Part shown: positions 36,157-44,740 of the stretch, piece by piece
Layout: the number at the start of each line of letters is the position of its first letter
Numbering within the stretch: position 1 is the first letter of the stretch
NCBI RefSeq assembly: GCF_001610835.1
Contig: NZ_CP011270.1
Coordinates: forward strand, 7,210,001 to 7,274,000
DNA: 64,000 nt
Origin: Planctomyces sp. SH-PL14
Lineage (GTDB): Bacteria; Planctomycetota; Planctomycetia; Planctomycetales; Planctomycetaceae
Reading direction: 5' to 3'
Notes under the pieces: model-generated
Seen by the model: the letters and a program-made list of their open reading frames with translations, nothing else
What the model was told of the DNA's origin: nothing
Databases searched by the model: none
Program-made: the position numbers and the translations under genes

Positions 36157-38346
36157 CTAAGGCTGCAGGAGCAGCAGGCCGTTCTGATGGTCCTTCGTCG
36201 CGAGCAGGTTTTCTCCAACCATTTTTCTGGCGACCGTCACCACGAGCTCATGCACTGCCTCAAACGGGGCCCGGACCTCCTTCGTGTTCTGCAAGGCGGC
36301 CTGGGTCACCTCGTTCGTAGTGATCGAGATCATCCATCCCAGGTTTCCGAGGATGATCGTTCGGACCTCCTCTTCCGTCGGAGGGGGCGGGGTTTCGGGA
36401 CCGATGGGGGTGGTCGGCTCCGTCAGCAGTTCCTGCAGAACCGGATGCTGAACCAGGCGGTTCTGGCGATGGAGCGATTCGGCGACTTCCTCTGGAGTCA
36501 GCGAGTTGAAGCTGCCGCGGGGATGTTCGATGAGGATATCCGCGGCCTGAACAATGACGGACCGAAGCGAATCGAGTTCGACGTACTGTTGAAAGGTCAG
36601 CTTGATGTGCAGGAACCGCGAGGACTTCAACCGGACAAGGTCGCTGTAGAGGTCTTTGGATGTCGGTGTTTGCGGAAGCGGAGCTCGCTCTTCATCGGTG
36701 ATCAGAATGCGGTGGTCCAGCGCCTTCGGGCATTGCAGCAGCCTGCGGAGGGCCGGGACGGAAGAACGGCCGTCGTTCGTGGCGATAAACGCGACGCCGC
36801 TGGTCACTTTCCTTCCGGACTTCGACTCCTTTTCTTCGGCCTCGAGATGGTAGGGAGGAAGCCGGCCCTCGATCCGCACGATGGATTGAATCGTGTACGC
36901 CGGACGGCCGATGCAGTGGCGGGCGAGCTGTTGGACGACCGTCGCGAGGTTGTCGGCATCGGGAGGGAGCGCGCCCGGATGGTCGAGGCGTCCGGCGATC
37001 GCCTCGTTGAGCGCCTCGTTCACGGCCGCGTCGATGATCTCGTCCCGCGTTCGCTTGTCATCGACCGGCGGATCGGAAGTACCGAGATCCCACAGTTTGA
37101 GCCATTGGTCAGGGCCGAGACTTTGAAGTCGATCGCGTTCCGTTTCCCAGGCGTCACTGGCCCACTTGAGGACCTGCCGTGGGCGGACGTCCGGATAACT
37201 TCCGAACTGTTCCTCGTACTCCTTCTCCGAGAGGGGGAAGTAGGCGTGTGCGTCGAAGTGCAGCCGAAGTTCGGCAACCTGCTGAAACCGCTGTCGAACG
37301 CGGCGTAGTCTTGCCGCCAGCAGCTTACGAATCTGCTGTTGAGGAACGAGCGGCAACTCCAGGTGCTGCTCGGCGATGCGATCTCGTTGAGCCTCCGTGA
37401 TCACGTTCTTGTCGAGGAACGAGATCAAGGTTTCTCTCACTCCCGACGTCACGACGATCAGATGCTTCGACGAGTCGAGGAGCGCATGCAGGAACCGCAT
37501 CAGCGAGCGGATCTGCGCTTCGGTCAGGTTGTCCGCCTGATCCAGGCAGATCAGCAGGGCCCGGCCGGCGATGCCCGAGAGGGAGCCCAGAACCAGCAGC
37601 ACCTGTTCGATGTGGTGCTCGTCCTTCAGGCGGATCAGTTTTTCTTCGTCGAGATCGTCGCTCTGCGGCTGGAGTCCGATCTCCTGGGCTGCCTCTTCGC
37701 TGATCGAATTGCCCGAGAGCCAGTCGACGACGTTGTTCACGAACGCTTTCGCCGGCCCTTTGACCTCCGGCGAGGCGTTGATCTTCTCAAAGAACGCGAA
37801 CAGGACCGTGATGATCTGCGCGTTGATCCGGTCCGGACGCAGGCCGGCGTCCTGCATCGCGGTGACGAACGCCTTCCGGGCGACCTCGCGGTTCAAGGTT
37901 CGGGGGAGGTTCTGGCGGGCGATGATCGTCTTCAGGGCCTGATGGACGAGGTGGTAGAGCATGCAGTCGTCGAAGGAGTCGCGTCCTTCGACGAGGGCGC
38001 TCATCACCGACCGCAGAAGGTGCCGCGACATCCATTCCGGCGACGCCATGACGTTGTGCAGGTAGACGTAGAAGGCGGTCTTTTCCTTCTTCGCCCAGCG
38101 GCAGTAGCGGGCGAGAAGGTGGCTCTTCCCTGTTCCGGGATTGCCGGTGAGCAGGACGCCGAGGGACCGATCCGCCCCGCGGATATCATTCGTCCAACCC
38201 TTGAGCCGCTCCAGGTAGGTGGCGTGGATCTCCTCGACGTCGACAAAGTGACTGTCGTTCTCGTCGGGGAGCGACGTCACGCGCTTGGAATCGAAGGGGT
38301 TCGATCCGCGGATGACCTGGAAGAAGGTTTCCTTCGTCGCGTCCAT
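36157..38346 (-). CDS. AAA-type ATPase, middle gene of nuclease cassette
   Basis: A 729-aa protein from the ATG at 38346, preceded by AGGGG with 6-nt spacing; an upstream ATG at 38403 (748 aa) is the alternative. N-terminal NPFDSKRV is typical of ORC/Cdc6-like and defence-type AAA ATPases. Walker A GNPGTGKSH (about 68-76), Walker B ALLICLDQADNL (about residue 265), then an arginine-rich helical lid (ARLRRVRQRFQQV). The C-terminal 350 residues are unassigned, with a winged-helix-like part. No nuclease motif is seen. It is co-oriented with its neighbours (81 bp and 156 bp gaps), so a loader or sensor for the HerA-nuclease partner is plausible. Confidence 0.78.
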   Translation of the reverse strand: MDATKETFFQVIRGSNPFDSKRVTSLPDENDSHFVDVEEIHATYLERLKGWTNDIRGADRSLGVLLTGNPGTGKSHLLARYCRWAKKEKTAFYVYLHNVMASPEWMSRHLLRSVMSALVEGRDSFDDCMLYHLVHQALKTIIARQNLPRTLNREVARKAFVTAMQDAGLRPDRINAQIITVLFAFFEKINASPEVKGPAKAFVNNVVDWLSGNSISEEAAQEIGLQPQSDDLDEEKLIRLKDEHHIEQVLLVLGSLSGIAGRALLICLDQADNLTEAQIRSLMRFLHALLDSSKHLIVVTSGVRETLISFLDKNVITEAQRDRIAEQHLELPLVPQQQIRKLLAARLRRVRQRFQQVAELRLHFDAHAYFPLSEKEYEEQFGSYPDVRPRQVLKWASDAWETERDRLQSLGPDQWLKLWDLGTSDPPVDDKRTRDEIIDAAVNEALNEAIAGRLDHPGALPPDADNLATVVQQLARHCIGRPAYTIQSIVRIEGRLPPYHLEAEEKESKSGRKVTSGVAFIATNDGRSSVPALRRLLQCPKALDHRILITDEERAPLPQTPTSKDLYSDLVRLKSSRFLHIKLTFQQYVELDSLRSVIVQAADILIEHPRGSFNSLTPEEVAESLHRQNRLVQHPVLQELLTEPTTPIGPETPPPPTEEEVRTIILGNLGWMISITTNEVTQAALQNTKEVRAPFEAVHELVVTVARKMVGENLLATKDHQNGLLLLQP

Positions 38347-38484
38347 CTCGTGCCCCTGAGACGTCTGGCCCGCTCGGCACACCGCATCGGTCGTGAGTTC
38401 CATCGGCCCGTTCCCGCAGTGTCAGTTCGTGATTTGACTCCGGTCCGCCCTGCCCAGGCCCGCTCCCACTTGTCTCTCGAATTC

Positions 38485-40266
38485 CTAACGAATCCGGCTG
38501 CAGTACAGATATCGCGATCCCGCTTCCACGATGGCCGCCTGCCGCTCTTCGTCTGACGCGGCCCCGTGCAGCCCTTCGGATGTCTCCAGCGTGAACTTGC
38601 GCTCGACCCGCAGCCGCCGGACCCCTTCATCGAATTCGGAACGACCATACTGCGACAAAGCGGTTCGCAGGTCCAGCAGCTTAACGAAATTCCGTCGTCC
38701 GGTTTCGTTGTCGATCTCGCCGAAAGCCCGTTCGAAGTCTCCGGCGAAGGAGCCGCCGGCGGACGAGGACGGCGAACTGCCGAGAGACTCGCGTGGCGTC
38801 GCCGATGCGGGCGGTGATGGCTCGGATGAGGCCGGTGTCTTCGAGTCGAGTACCGCCGGCGCCTCCTCGCGACGCACATCGGACAGCCGAAACAGCATCC
38901 ATTTCTTCGCGATCTGGAGTGTTCCCAGTCCGGTGGGCAACGTCCCGGTTTCGACCGCCTTGTGGAGCGCGGCGACGAATGCCTCGCGGAGTGCGGAGGG
39001 GATAGCCTTGGCTCTCGACAGTTTGTCGAGCGGAATCGCTTGATCCTGCGCGGTGACGAGTCCAGCGAGAGTCGGTGCGATCAGCCGCGGAGCGACTTGC
39101 GCGGTGTCTTCGATCAGGAAGGCGGATCGGTCCGATCCTGCTCCGATTTCCTGGACAGCTTTCCGGTAGAGGTCGGACTCCGCGGCCTGTTTGCGAAGCG
39201 AAGCGGGGGCGTCCGGGAGAGCCTCATTGAGCAACTCGTCGATCGAGATCGGATATCCATTCTCCTGCTGTCGCCGGCGACGCAGGCCGTCCAGGAGCGC
39301 CTGAGCGGCCGTTTCCGAGGGAAGGGGGTAACGCGTGAAGTGGAGCTCCCGGAGCTCGGGCTTTGCCGCGATCTTTCCCGGTTTGAGGCGGAGAAACGGC
39401 GGAAGCTCGGCTTTCGCCAGCCGCTCGCCCCAGAGTTCGAGGAACAGCGTCTGGTCGTTCTTGGCCAGACGTCCGGAGAGCTTCTTGAGCGTGATGGTCG
39501 GCACGGCCGGAGATGTCGACTCCTGGAGCAACTGTTCGAACAGGAGGTCGCCTCCCAGCAGGCGAGCCCGGTCTTCGGTCAGGCACACGAGGTCATCCGG
39601 GCCGGCGCGAAGGACGGTCAACTGGCTGCGGCACGGCTCGGAGTCGCGGGCCTGCTTGACCAGATCGGCCGGGTTGTCGGGAGAGTTCGTCTGCTCCTGG
39701 ACTTTGCTGAAGAGAACGGGATAGCTCCCCTGCTCTCGAAGGCGGCGGAGTGCCTGCACGAGATCGCGGGAGAGGGTCTCCCACGGAGCGTGGAAGCGAA
39801 CGTCGAGGAGAGCGGCCGTCTTTTTCGGTCCCGTGCTGACCTTCCTCACGAAGCCCGGCAAGCGATCGGCCTTCATCCGTTCGGTCCAGGCCTTTCCGAA
39901 GGCTGTCTGGAGGGACTTCGGCAGCAGGGCCCGGCACTGTTCGATCGTGACGAGGGGAAAGTTTTGCGAGCAGAGGCGTTGAAGCAGCACTTGCAGCAGC
40001 CGGTCATCCCCGGCCAGTCGTGCGGCGTCCTCTTTCAACACTGCGAGGGAGTCGAGGTCCTGATCGAACGCCAGGATGAGCTGATTCTTGAGGGGCGCGA
40101 GTTGAATGGCTTCTCGCAGCTCCGACTCGCTGACTCCGGGCCGAGCGGCCTCGGCCATCTGCCGGAACGGTGCCGGATTGCTTCCGGACTCTTTGTTCTG
40201 CCGCAACGCCGCCAGGAGTTCCGTTGCCAGAATTTTCCCGGGACTCGCCGGCTGTTTCTTGCCCAT
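38485..40266 (-). CDS. Triple-repeat winged-helix-like protein, first gene of nuclease cassette
   Basis: A 593-aa protein from the ATG at 40266 (GAGGAAACC upstream; the longer frame to 40359 lacks support). I do not know a family for it. Three tandem ~145-residue repeats (about 17-160, 168-313, 323-463) each start with an ALRR-like helix and GxYP (SNPAPF, GSYPVLF, NGYPISI) and end with an ELxxLPxF segment (DRLPGF, AELPPF, GTLPTG). An A/S/P-rich linker (about 470-505) leads to a C-terminal domain (507-593), LLDLRTALSQYGRSEFDEGV, that looks like a winged helix. DNA or protein recognition is the likely job; no catalytic residues are seen. Confidence 0.72.
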   Translation of the reverse strand: MGKKQPASPGKILATELLAALRQNKESGSNPAPFRQMAEAARPGVSESELREAIQLAPLKNQLILAFDQDLDSLAVLKEDAARLAGDDRLLQVLLQRLCSQNFPLVTIEQCRALLPKSLQTAFGKAWTERMKADRLPGFVRKVSTGPKKTAALLDVRFHAPWETLSRDLVQALRRLREQGSYPVLFSKVQEQTNSPDNPADLVKQARDSEPCRSQLTVLRAGPDDLVCLTEDRARLLGGDLLFEQLLQESTSPAVPTITLKKLSGRLAKNDQTLFLELWGERLAKAELPPFLRLKPGKIAAKPELRELHFTRYPLPSETAAQALLDGLRRRRQQENGYPISIDELLNEALPDAPASLRKQAAESDLYRKAVQEIGAGSDRSAFLIEDTAQVAPRLIAPTLAGLVTAQDQAIPLDKLSRAKAIPSALREAFVAALHKAVETGTLPTGLGTLQIAKKWMLFRLSDVRREEAPAVLDSKTPASSEPSPPASATPRESLGSSPSSSAGGSFAGDFERAFGEIDNETGRRNFVKLLDLRTALSQYGRSEFDEGVRRLRVERKFTLETSEGLHGAASDEERQAAIVEAGSRYLYCSRIR

Positions 40267-40693
40267 GGTTTCCTCGACGTGGAGCCGCCCTGGCGGCGCG
40301 TGCCGCTTGACCCGAAAGACGCCCAAGCACGTTCCATCGCGATCCGGACGGCACGCCAACCTACCAGAATCGACGAGGACTTTCAGTCTGGCTCAACGGT
40401 CGGATCGCCATCGGACATGCGCGTCTGCCGACGCGGCATAACCCGGTCAGTTGCTGCTCCCACGAATCGACAAAGCTGTCTCGCGTCCAATGAATCGTTG
40501 ATTGTTGATGTGTTTTCTTACGCGTCCGCTGTCGTGATGGTTCAGTAATGCATTTGATCGTAACAGGTTATGGATGTGCGTCGGCGGTGCCGGGCGAGAC
40601 TGTTGAAAATAGTTCGCTCGCTACAAAAAAGTTCTGGATCAACTCACATATTATCGATAATATGTGATCGAGAGCTGTTCGTTCGAGGACGTT
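40267..40693. other. Divergent promoter region between nuclease cassette and GntR gene
   Basis: This 427-bp spacer becomes AT-rich towards the GntR gene (about 40490-40670). It contains the 24-bp operator palindrome. Promoters for the minus-strand cassette and for the plus-strand GntR gene are expected. No ORF supported. Confidence 0.5.
40644..40667. promoter_or_regulatory. 24-bp perfect palindromic operator
   Basis: Half-site TCACATATTATC, perfect dyad centred between 40655 and 40656. It lies 27 bp before the GntR ATG, where an autoregulatory operator for a FCD-type GntR protein would be expected; such proteins bind short dyads. Binding is inferred, not shown. Confidence 0.75.
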
Positions 40694-41410
40694 ATGAGCA
40701 ACACCCGCCACTGCATGAGTGATCGCATCCGCGACCAGCTTGCGCAGCGGATCTACGACGGGCGGCTCAAGGCGGGGGATCGGTTGCTGGAACTCGAGAT
40801 CGCTCGCGAGTTCGATACGAGCCAGACGCCCGTCCGCGAGGCACTCCGGGAACTGGAGTCGCTGAAGCTCGTTGAGTCGATTCCGTATCGCGGGACCCGC
40901 GTTCGCGGGATCAGTGATCGGGAGATGACCGAGGCTTACACGGTTCGCGGTGTACTCGAACAGCTGGCTGGCGAACTCGCTGCCGTGCATCTCAAGAACA
41001 ACGTCGCGGCGCTCGCGCCGATTCGGGTCTCGCTGGAAGGAATTCATGCTTCCGCGCGAACCGGAGACCTCGATGGATACTCTCGTCACAACGTCGACTT
41101 CCATCGTCAGATCGTTGTGGCGTCGGACAACCAGTTGCTGATTCAGGCGTGGGAAGCGCTCGGGTTTGAAGCCCGGGTCCGCGTCCACCTGAAGCAGCAC
41201 GGGGAGCCCCGCATCGTCGAACGGGCGGCTGAGCACGACCCGATCGTCGATGCCCTGGAGGCGGGAGATGGACCGACTGCCGGCCGCCTCCTTCGAGATC
41301 ATGCCGAGCTGTGCAAGCAGCGGTGGCTGGAACGGCCTCGAGTTCCGGACGGCGAGCCGGTCGAGGGGAACCAGGGAGTGGAGACGGCGCTCGCCAGTTA
41401 TCTGTCCTGA
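40694..41410 (+). CDS. GntR family transcriptional regulator, FCD type
   Basis: Transcription factor of 238 aa from the ATG at 40694 (GAGG 5 nt upstream; GTG at 40664 lies inside the operator). N-terminal GntR winged helix (about 8-75) with REFDTSQTPVREALRELESL and a C-terminal FCD ligand-binding domain (about 85-220) holding histidines (DFHRQIV, EHDPIVDALEAGD) typical of a metal-dependent ligand pocket. It probably binds the palindrome just upstream. It is 93 bp before the RND pump gene on the same strand, so the pump is a likely target; the ligand is unknown. Confidence 0.9.
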   Translation: MSNTRHCMSDRIRDQLAQRIYDGRLKAGDRLLELEIAREFDTSQTPVREALRELESLKLVESIPYRGTRVRGISDREMTEAYTVRGVLEQLAGELAAVHLKNNVAALAPIRVSLEGIHASARTGDLDGYSRHNVDFHRQIVVASDNQLLIQAWEALGFEARVRVHLKQHGEPRIVERAAEHDPIVDALEAGDGPTAGRLLRDHAELCKQRWLERPRVPDGEPVEGNQGVETALASYLS

Positions 41411-41503
41411 CAGGCTGTTCCTTCGCGCTGTCGGAACCAGCCCTCGTGTCCCACGGACGCCCGCCTTTATCGGCTGGGGCGTTCGGGTTCGGATGCTGCA
41501 TCC

Positions 41504-44500
41504 ATGTGGATTGTCCGCCTCGCACTCCGTCGTCCCTATACGTTCGTCGTCATGGCGATGCTGATCGCCATACTGGGGACGGTGACGATCCTCCGGATGC
41601 CGACCGACATCTTCCCGGAGATCGATATCCCGGTCGTGGCGGTCATCTGGACCTACACCGGGATCTCTCCGGACGAGATGGAGACCCGCGTCGTCGGGAA
41701 CTACGAGCGCGTGCTGGTCTCGACCGTGAGCGGCATCGAGCACATCGAGAGCCAGTCGCTGACCGGCATCGCGGTGGTGAAAATCTTTCTCCAGGAGGGG
41801 GCCAATATCGACAGCGCGATCTCGCAGGTCGTCGCCACGTCGCAGCAGGTCCTCCGCTCCATGCCGCCGGGGATTTTTCCGCCCCTGGTCATGCGCTACA
41901 ACGCGGCCAACGTGCCGATCGTGCAGGTCTCATTGGGGAGCGACACGCTCTCCGAGCAGCAGCTGTTCGACTACGCCACGACCGGTCTGCGGCCCGGGAT
42001 GGCGACCGTTCCGGGGGCCCAGATCCCCTACCCTTATGGGGGCAAAGTCCGTCAGATCATGGTCGATATCGACCCGGAAAAACTCTTCGCCTGGAAGCTT
42101 TCCGCCGCGGATATCTCCAACGCCGTCAACGCCCAGAACCTGATCGCTCCCACCGGCTCCGCCAAGATCGGCCCGCAGGAATACAACGTCCGGCTCAACA
42201 GCAGTCCCGAGGTCGTGGCGGCCATCGCCGACCTGCCGATCAAGTCGGTCGGGACGCGGACGGTCTATATCCGCGACGTGGCGAACGTCCGCGACGGCTT
42301 CGCCCCGCAGACGAACATTGTCCGCGTTGACGGCAAGCGGGGAGTGCTACAGCCGATCCTGAAGTCGGGGGCCTCGACGCTCGACATCGTGAACGGGGTC
42401 AAGGCGCGGATGCCCGCCGTTATGGCGACCTTGCCCGACACGCTGCAGTCGACGCTCCTCTCCGACCAGTCGATCTTCGTCAAAGGCTCGATCCACGGGG
42501 TCGTCGTCGAGGCCGCGATCGCCGCCGGTTTGACGGGGCTCATGATCCTGCTGTTCCTGGGATCGTGGCGGAGCACGCTGATCGTCGTCATCTCGATCCC
42601 GCTGTCGATCCTGGTCTCGATCATCATCCTGAACTTCCTCGGCGAGACGCTGAACGTCATGACCCTGGGGGGGATGGCGCTGGCGGTCGGGATCCTGGTC
42701 GACGACGCGACCGTCGAGATCGAGAACATCCACCGCAACCTTCACATGGGGAAGCGTCTGGTTCCGGCGATTCTCGACGGCGCTCAGCAGATCGCGACCC
42801 CTGCCTTCGTGGCGACACTCTGTATCTGCATCGTGTTCGTCCCCGTTGTCTTCATCACCGGGGCGGCCCGCTCGCTGTTTACGCCGATGGCGATGGCGGT
42901 CGTGTTCGCGATGCTGACGAGTTACATGCTGAGCCGGACGCTCGTCCCGACGATGGTCCACTACCTGCTCGCCAGCGAAGTCGCGATGTACGGCGGCCAT
43001 CCCGAGGAGGGGCAGTCCGCCACCCCGGTCAAGCGGGGCCTGATCTGGCGCGTCCACGACCGGTTCAATCACCACTTCGACAAGCTCAAGGACTTTTACG
43101 GGCATTGCCTCGCCTGGGCGCTCGGGAACCGGGCCCTGGTGGCGATGGCGTTTGCCGGGTTCGTCGTGATGTCGCTGGGGCTCGCTCCCCTGATCGGTCG
43201 GGACTTTTTCCCGAGCGTCGACTCGGGCCAGATCCGGCTGCACGTGCGGGCTCCGGCGGGGACCCGGATCGAGGAGACCGAGCGGTACTTCGCCCGGATC
43301 AGCGACGTCATCCACGAAGTCATCCCGGACGATGAGATCTCGAAGGTCATCGACAACATCGGGATCCCGAACAGCGGGATCAACCTGGCGTTGAGCGACG
43401 GCTCGCTCATGTCGTCGGCCGATGGAGAAGTCCTGGTGTCGCTGTCGGAGCATCACGCACCGACGGCCGACTACATCCGCGATCTGCGGGTCAAGCTGAA
43501 CGATCGCTTCCCGGACCTGACGTTCTACTTCCAGCCGCCCGACATCGTGACGCAGGTCTTGAACTTCGGCCTGGCGGCCCCGATCGATGTGCAGCTCGTC
43601 GGCCCGCGGGGGAACTACGACAAGAACTTTGCCATCGCCCGGACGCTTCGCGACCGGATCGCCGAGATTCCCGGTGCGGTCGACGCGCACCTGCAGCAGG
43701 TCCCCCTCACCCCGGAGCTGTCGGTTGAGACGGACCGGACGCTCCTCAGCCAGCTCGGGATGTCGCAGCGCGATGTCTCCAGCGACCTCCTTGTCTCGCT
43801 CAGCTCGAGCGGACAGGCCGCGCCGAACTACTGGCTCGACCCGAAGTCGGGCGTGCAGTACCCGCTGGCGGTCCAGACGCCGCAGTACAAGGTCGACTCG
43901 GTGGCGGCGATCACGCAGACGCCGGTCATCCAGGAGAACGGTAAGAACGGGAACGCTCCGACCTCGATGGCCAACTCCCAGTTGATGGGGAACCTCGTCA
44001 AGGTGGGACACCGTTTCGGCCCCACGAACGTCACGCACTACAACATCGCCCAGAGCTTCGACATCCTGGCGAGCGTCCAGGGGACCGACCTGGGGCGGGT
44101 CTCGGCAGCGATCGACAAGCTGCTGGCGGAAGTCCGCCCCACCCTCCCCCGCGGGACGACGGTGGCGGTCCGCGGGCAGGTGCAGAGCATGAACACCTCG
44201 TTCCGGGGGCTCGGCTTCGGCCTCGTCTTCTCGGTCGTGCTCGTCTACCTGCTGATGGTGGTCAACTTCCAGTCGTGGCTCGACCCGCTGATCATCCTGA
44301 TGGCCCTTCCCGGGGCGCTCTCGGGGATTCTGTGGATGCTCTTCCTGACGCAGACCACGATCAGCGTCCCGGCGCTGATGGGGGCGATCATGTGCATCGG
44401 GGTGGCGACCGCCAACTCGATCCTGCTGATCACCTTTGCGAACGATCAGCGCAAGGAAGGAAAGAACGCCCACGACGCGGCCTGGGCCGCGGGGGTGACG

Positions 44501-44740
44501 CGGCTCCGGCCGGTCATCATGACCGCCCTCGCCATGATCCTGGGGATGCTCCCGATGTCGCTGGGCCTGGGAGAAGGGGGCGAGCAGAACGCCCCGCTCG
44601 GCCGGGCGGTCATCGGCGGTCTGAGCTTTGCCACCTTCGCCACCCTGTTCTTTGTCCCGATCGTCTACAGCGCCCTCCGTCAGACGATGCCCGTCCGCAT
44701 TCAGGAACCCGAACTTCTCGAAAGCGCGGTGACCGCATGA
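41504..44740 (+). CDS. RND efflux transporter permease (HAE1/AcrB type)
   Basis: Inner-membrane proton-driven pump of 1078 aa: N-terminal RRPYTFVVMAMLIAILGTVT, twelve hydrophobic segments and two large periplasmic loops. The proton-relay pair Asp400-Asp401 lies in ILVDDATVEIENIHR, matching the AcrB DD motif. Substrate cannot be told from sequence; drugs, dyes or metabolites are all possible. The stop overlaps the start of the adaptor gene by ATGA (44737-44740), so the two are translated together. Probably controlled by the GntR gene just upstream. Confidence 0.92.
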   Translation: MWIVRLALRRPYTFVVMAMLIAILGTVTILRMPTDIFPEIDIPVVAVIWTYTGISPDEMETRVVGNYERVLVSTVSGIEHIESQSLTGIAVVKIFLQEGANIDSAISQVVATSQQVLRSMPPGIFPPLVMRYNAANVPIVQVSLGSDTLSEQQLFDYATTGLRPGMATVPGAQIPYPYGGKVRQIMVDIDPEKLFAWKLSAADISNAVNAQNLIAPTGSAKIGPQEYNVRLNSSPEVVAAIADLPIKSVGTRTVYIRDVANVRDGFAPQTNIVRVDGKRGVLQPILKSGASTLDIVNGVKARMPAVMATLPDTLQSTLLSDQSIFVKGSIHGVVVEAAIAAGLTGLMILLFLGSWRSTLIVVISIPLSILVSIIILNFLGETLNVMTLGGMALAVGILVDDATVEIENIHRNLHMGKRLVPAILDGAQQIATPAFVATLCICIVFVPVVFITGAARSLFTPMAMAVVFAMLTSYMLSRTLVPTMVHYLLASEVAMYGGHPEEGQSATPVKRGLIWRVHDRFNHHFDKLKDFYGHCLAWALGNRALVAMAFAGFVVMSLGLAPLIGRDFFPSVDSGQIRLHVRAPAGTRIEETERYFARISDVIHEVIPDDEISKVIDNIGIPNSGINLALSDGSLMSSADGEVLVSLSEHHAPTADYIRDLRVKLNDRFPDLTFYFQPPDIVTQVLNFGLAAPIDVQLVGPRGNYDKNFAIARTLRDRIAEIPGAVDAHLQQVPLTPELSVETDRTLLSQLGMSQRDVSSDLLVSLSSSGQAAPNYWLDPKSGVQYPLAVQTPQYKVDSVAAITQTPVIQENGKNGNAPTSMANSQLMGNLVKVGHRFGPTNVTHYNIAQSFDILASVQGTDLGRVSAAIDKLLAEVRPTLPRGTTVAVRGQVQSMNTSFRGLGFGLVFSVVLVYLLMVVNFQSWLDPLIILMALPGALSGILWMLFLTQTTISVPALMGAIMCIGVATANSILLITFANDQRKEGKNAHDAAWAAGVTRLRPVIMTALAMILGMLPMSLGLGEGGEQNAPLGRAVIGGLSFATFATLFFVPIVYSALRQTMPVRIQEPELLESAVTA

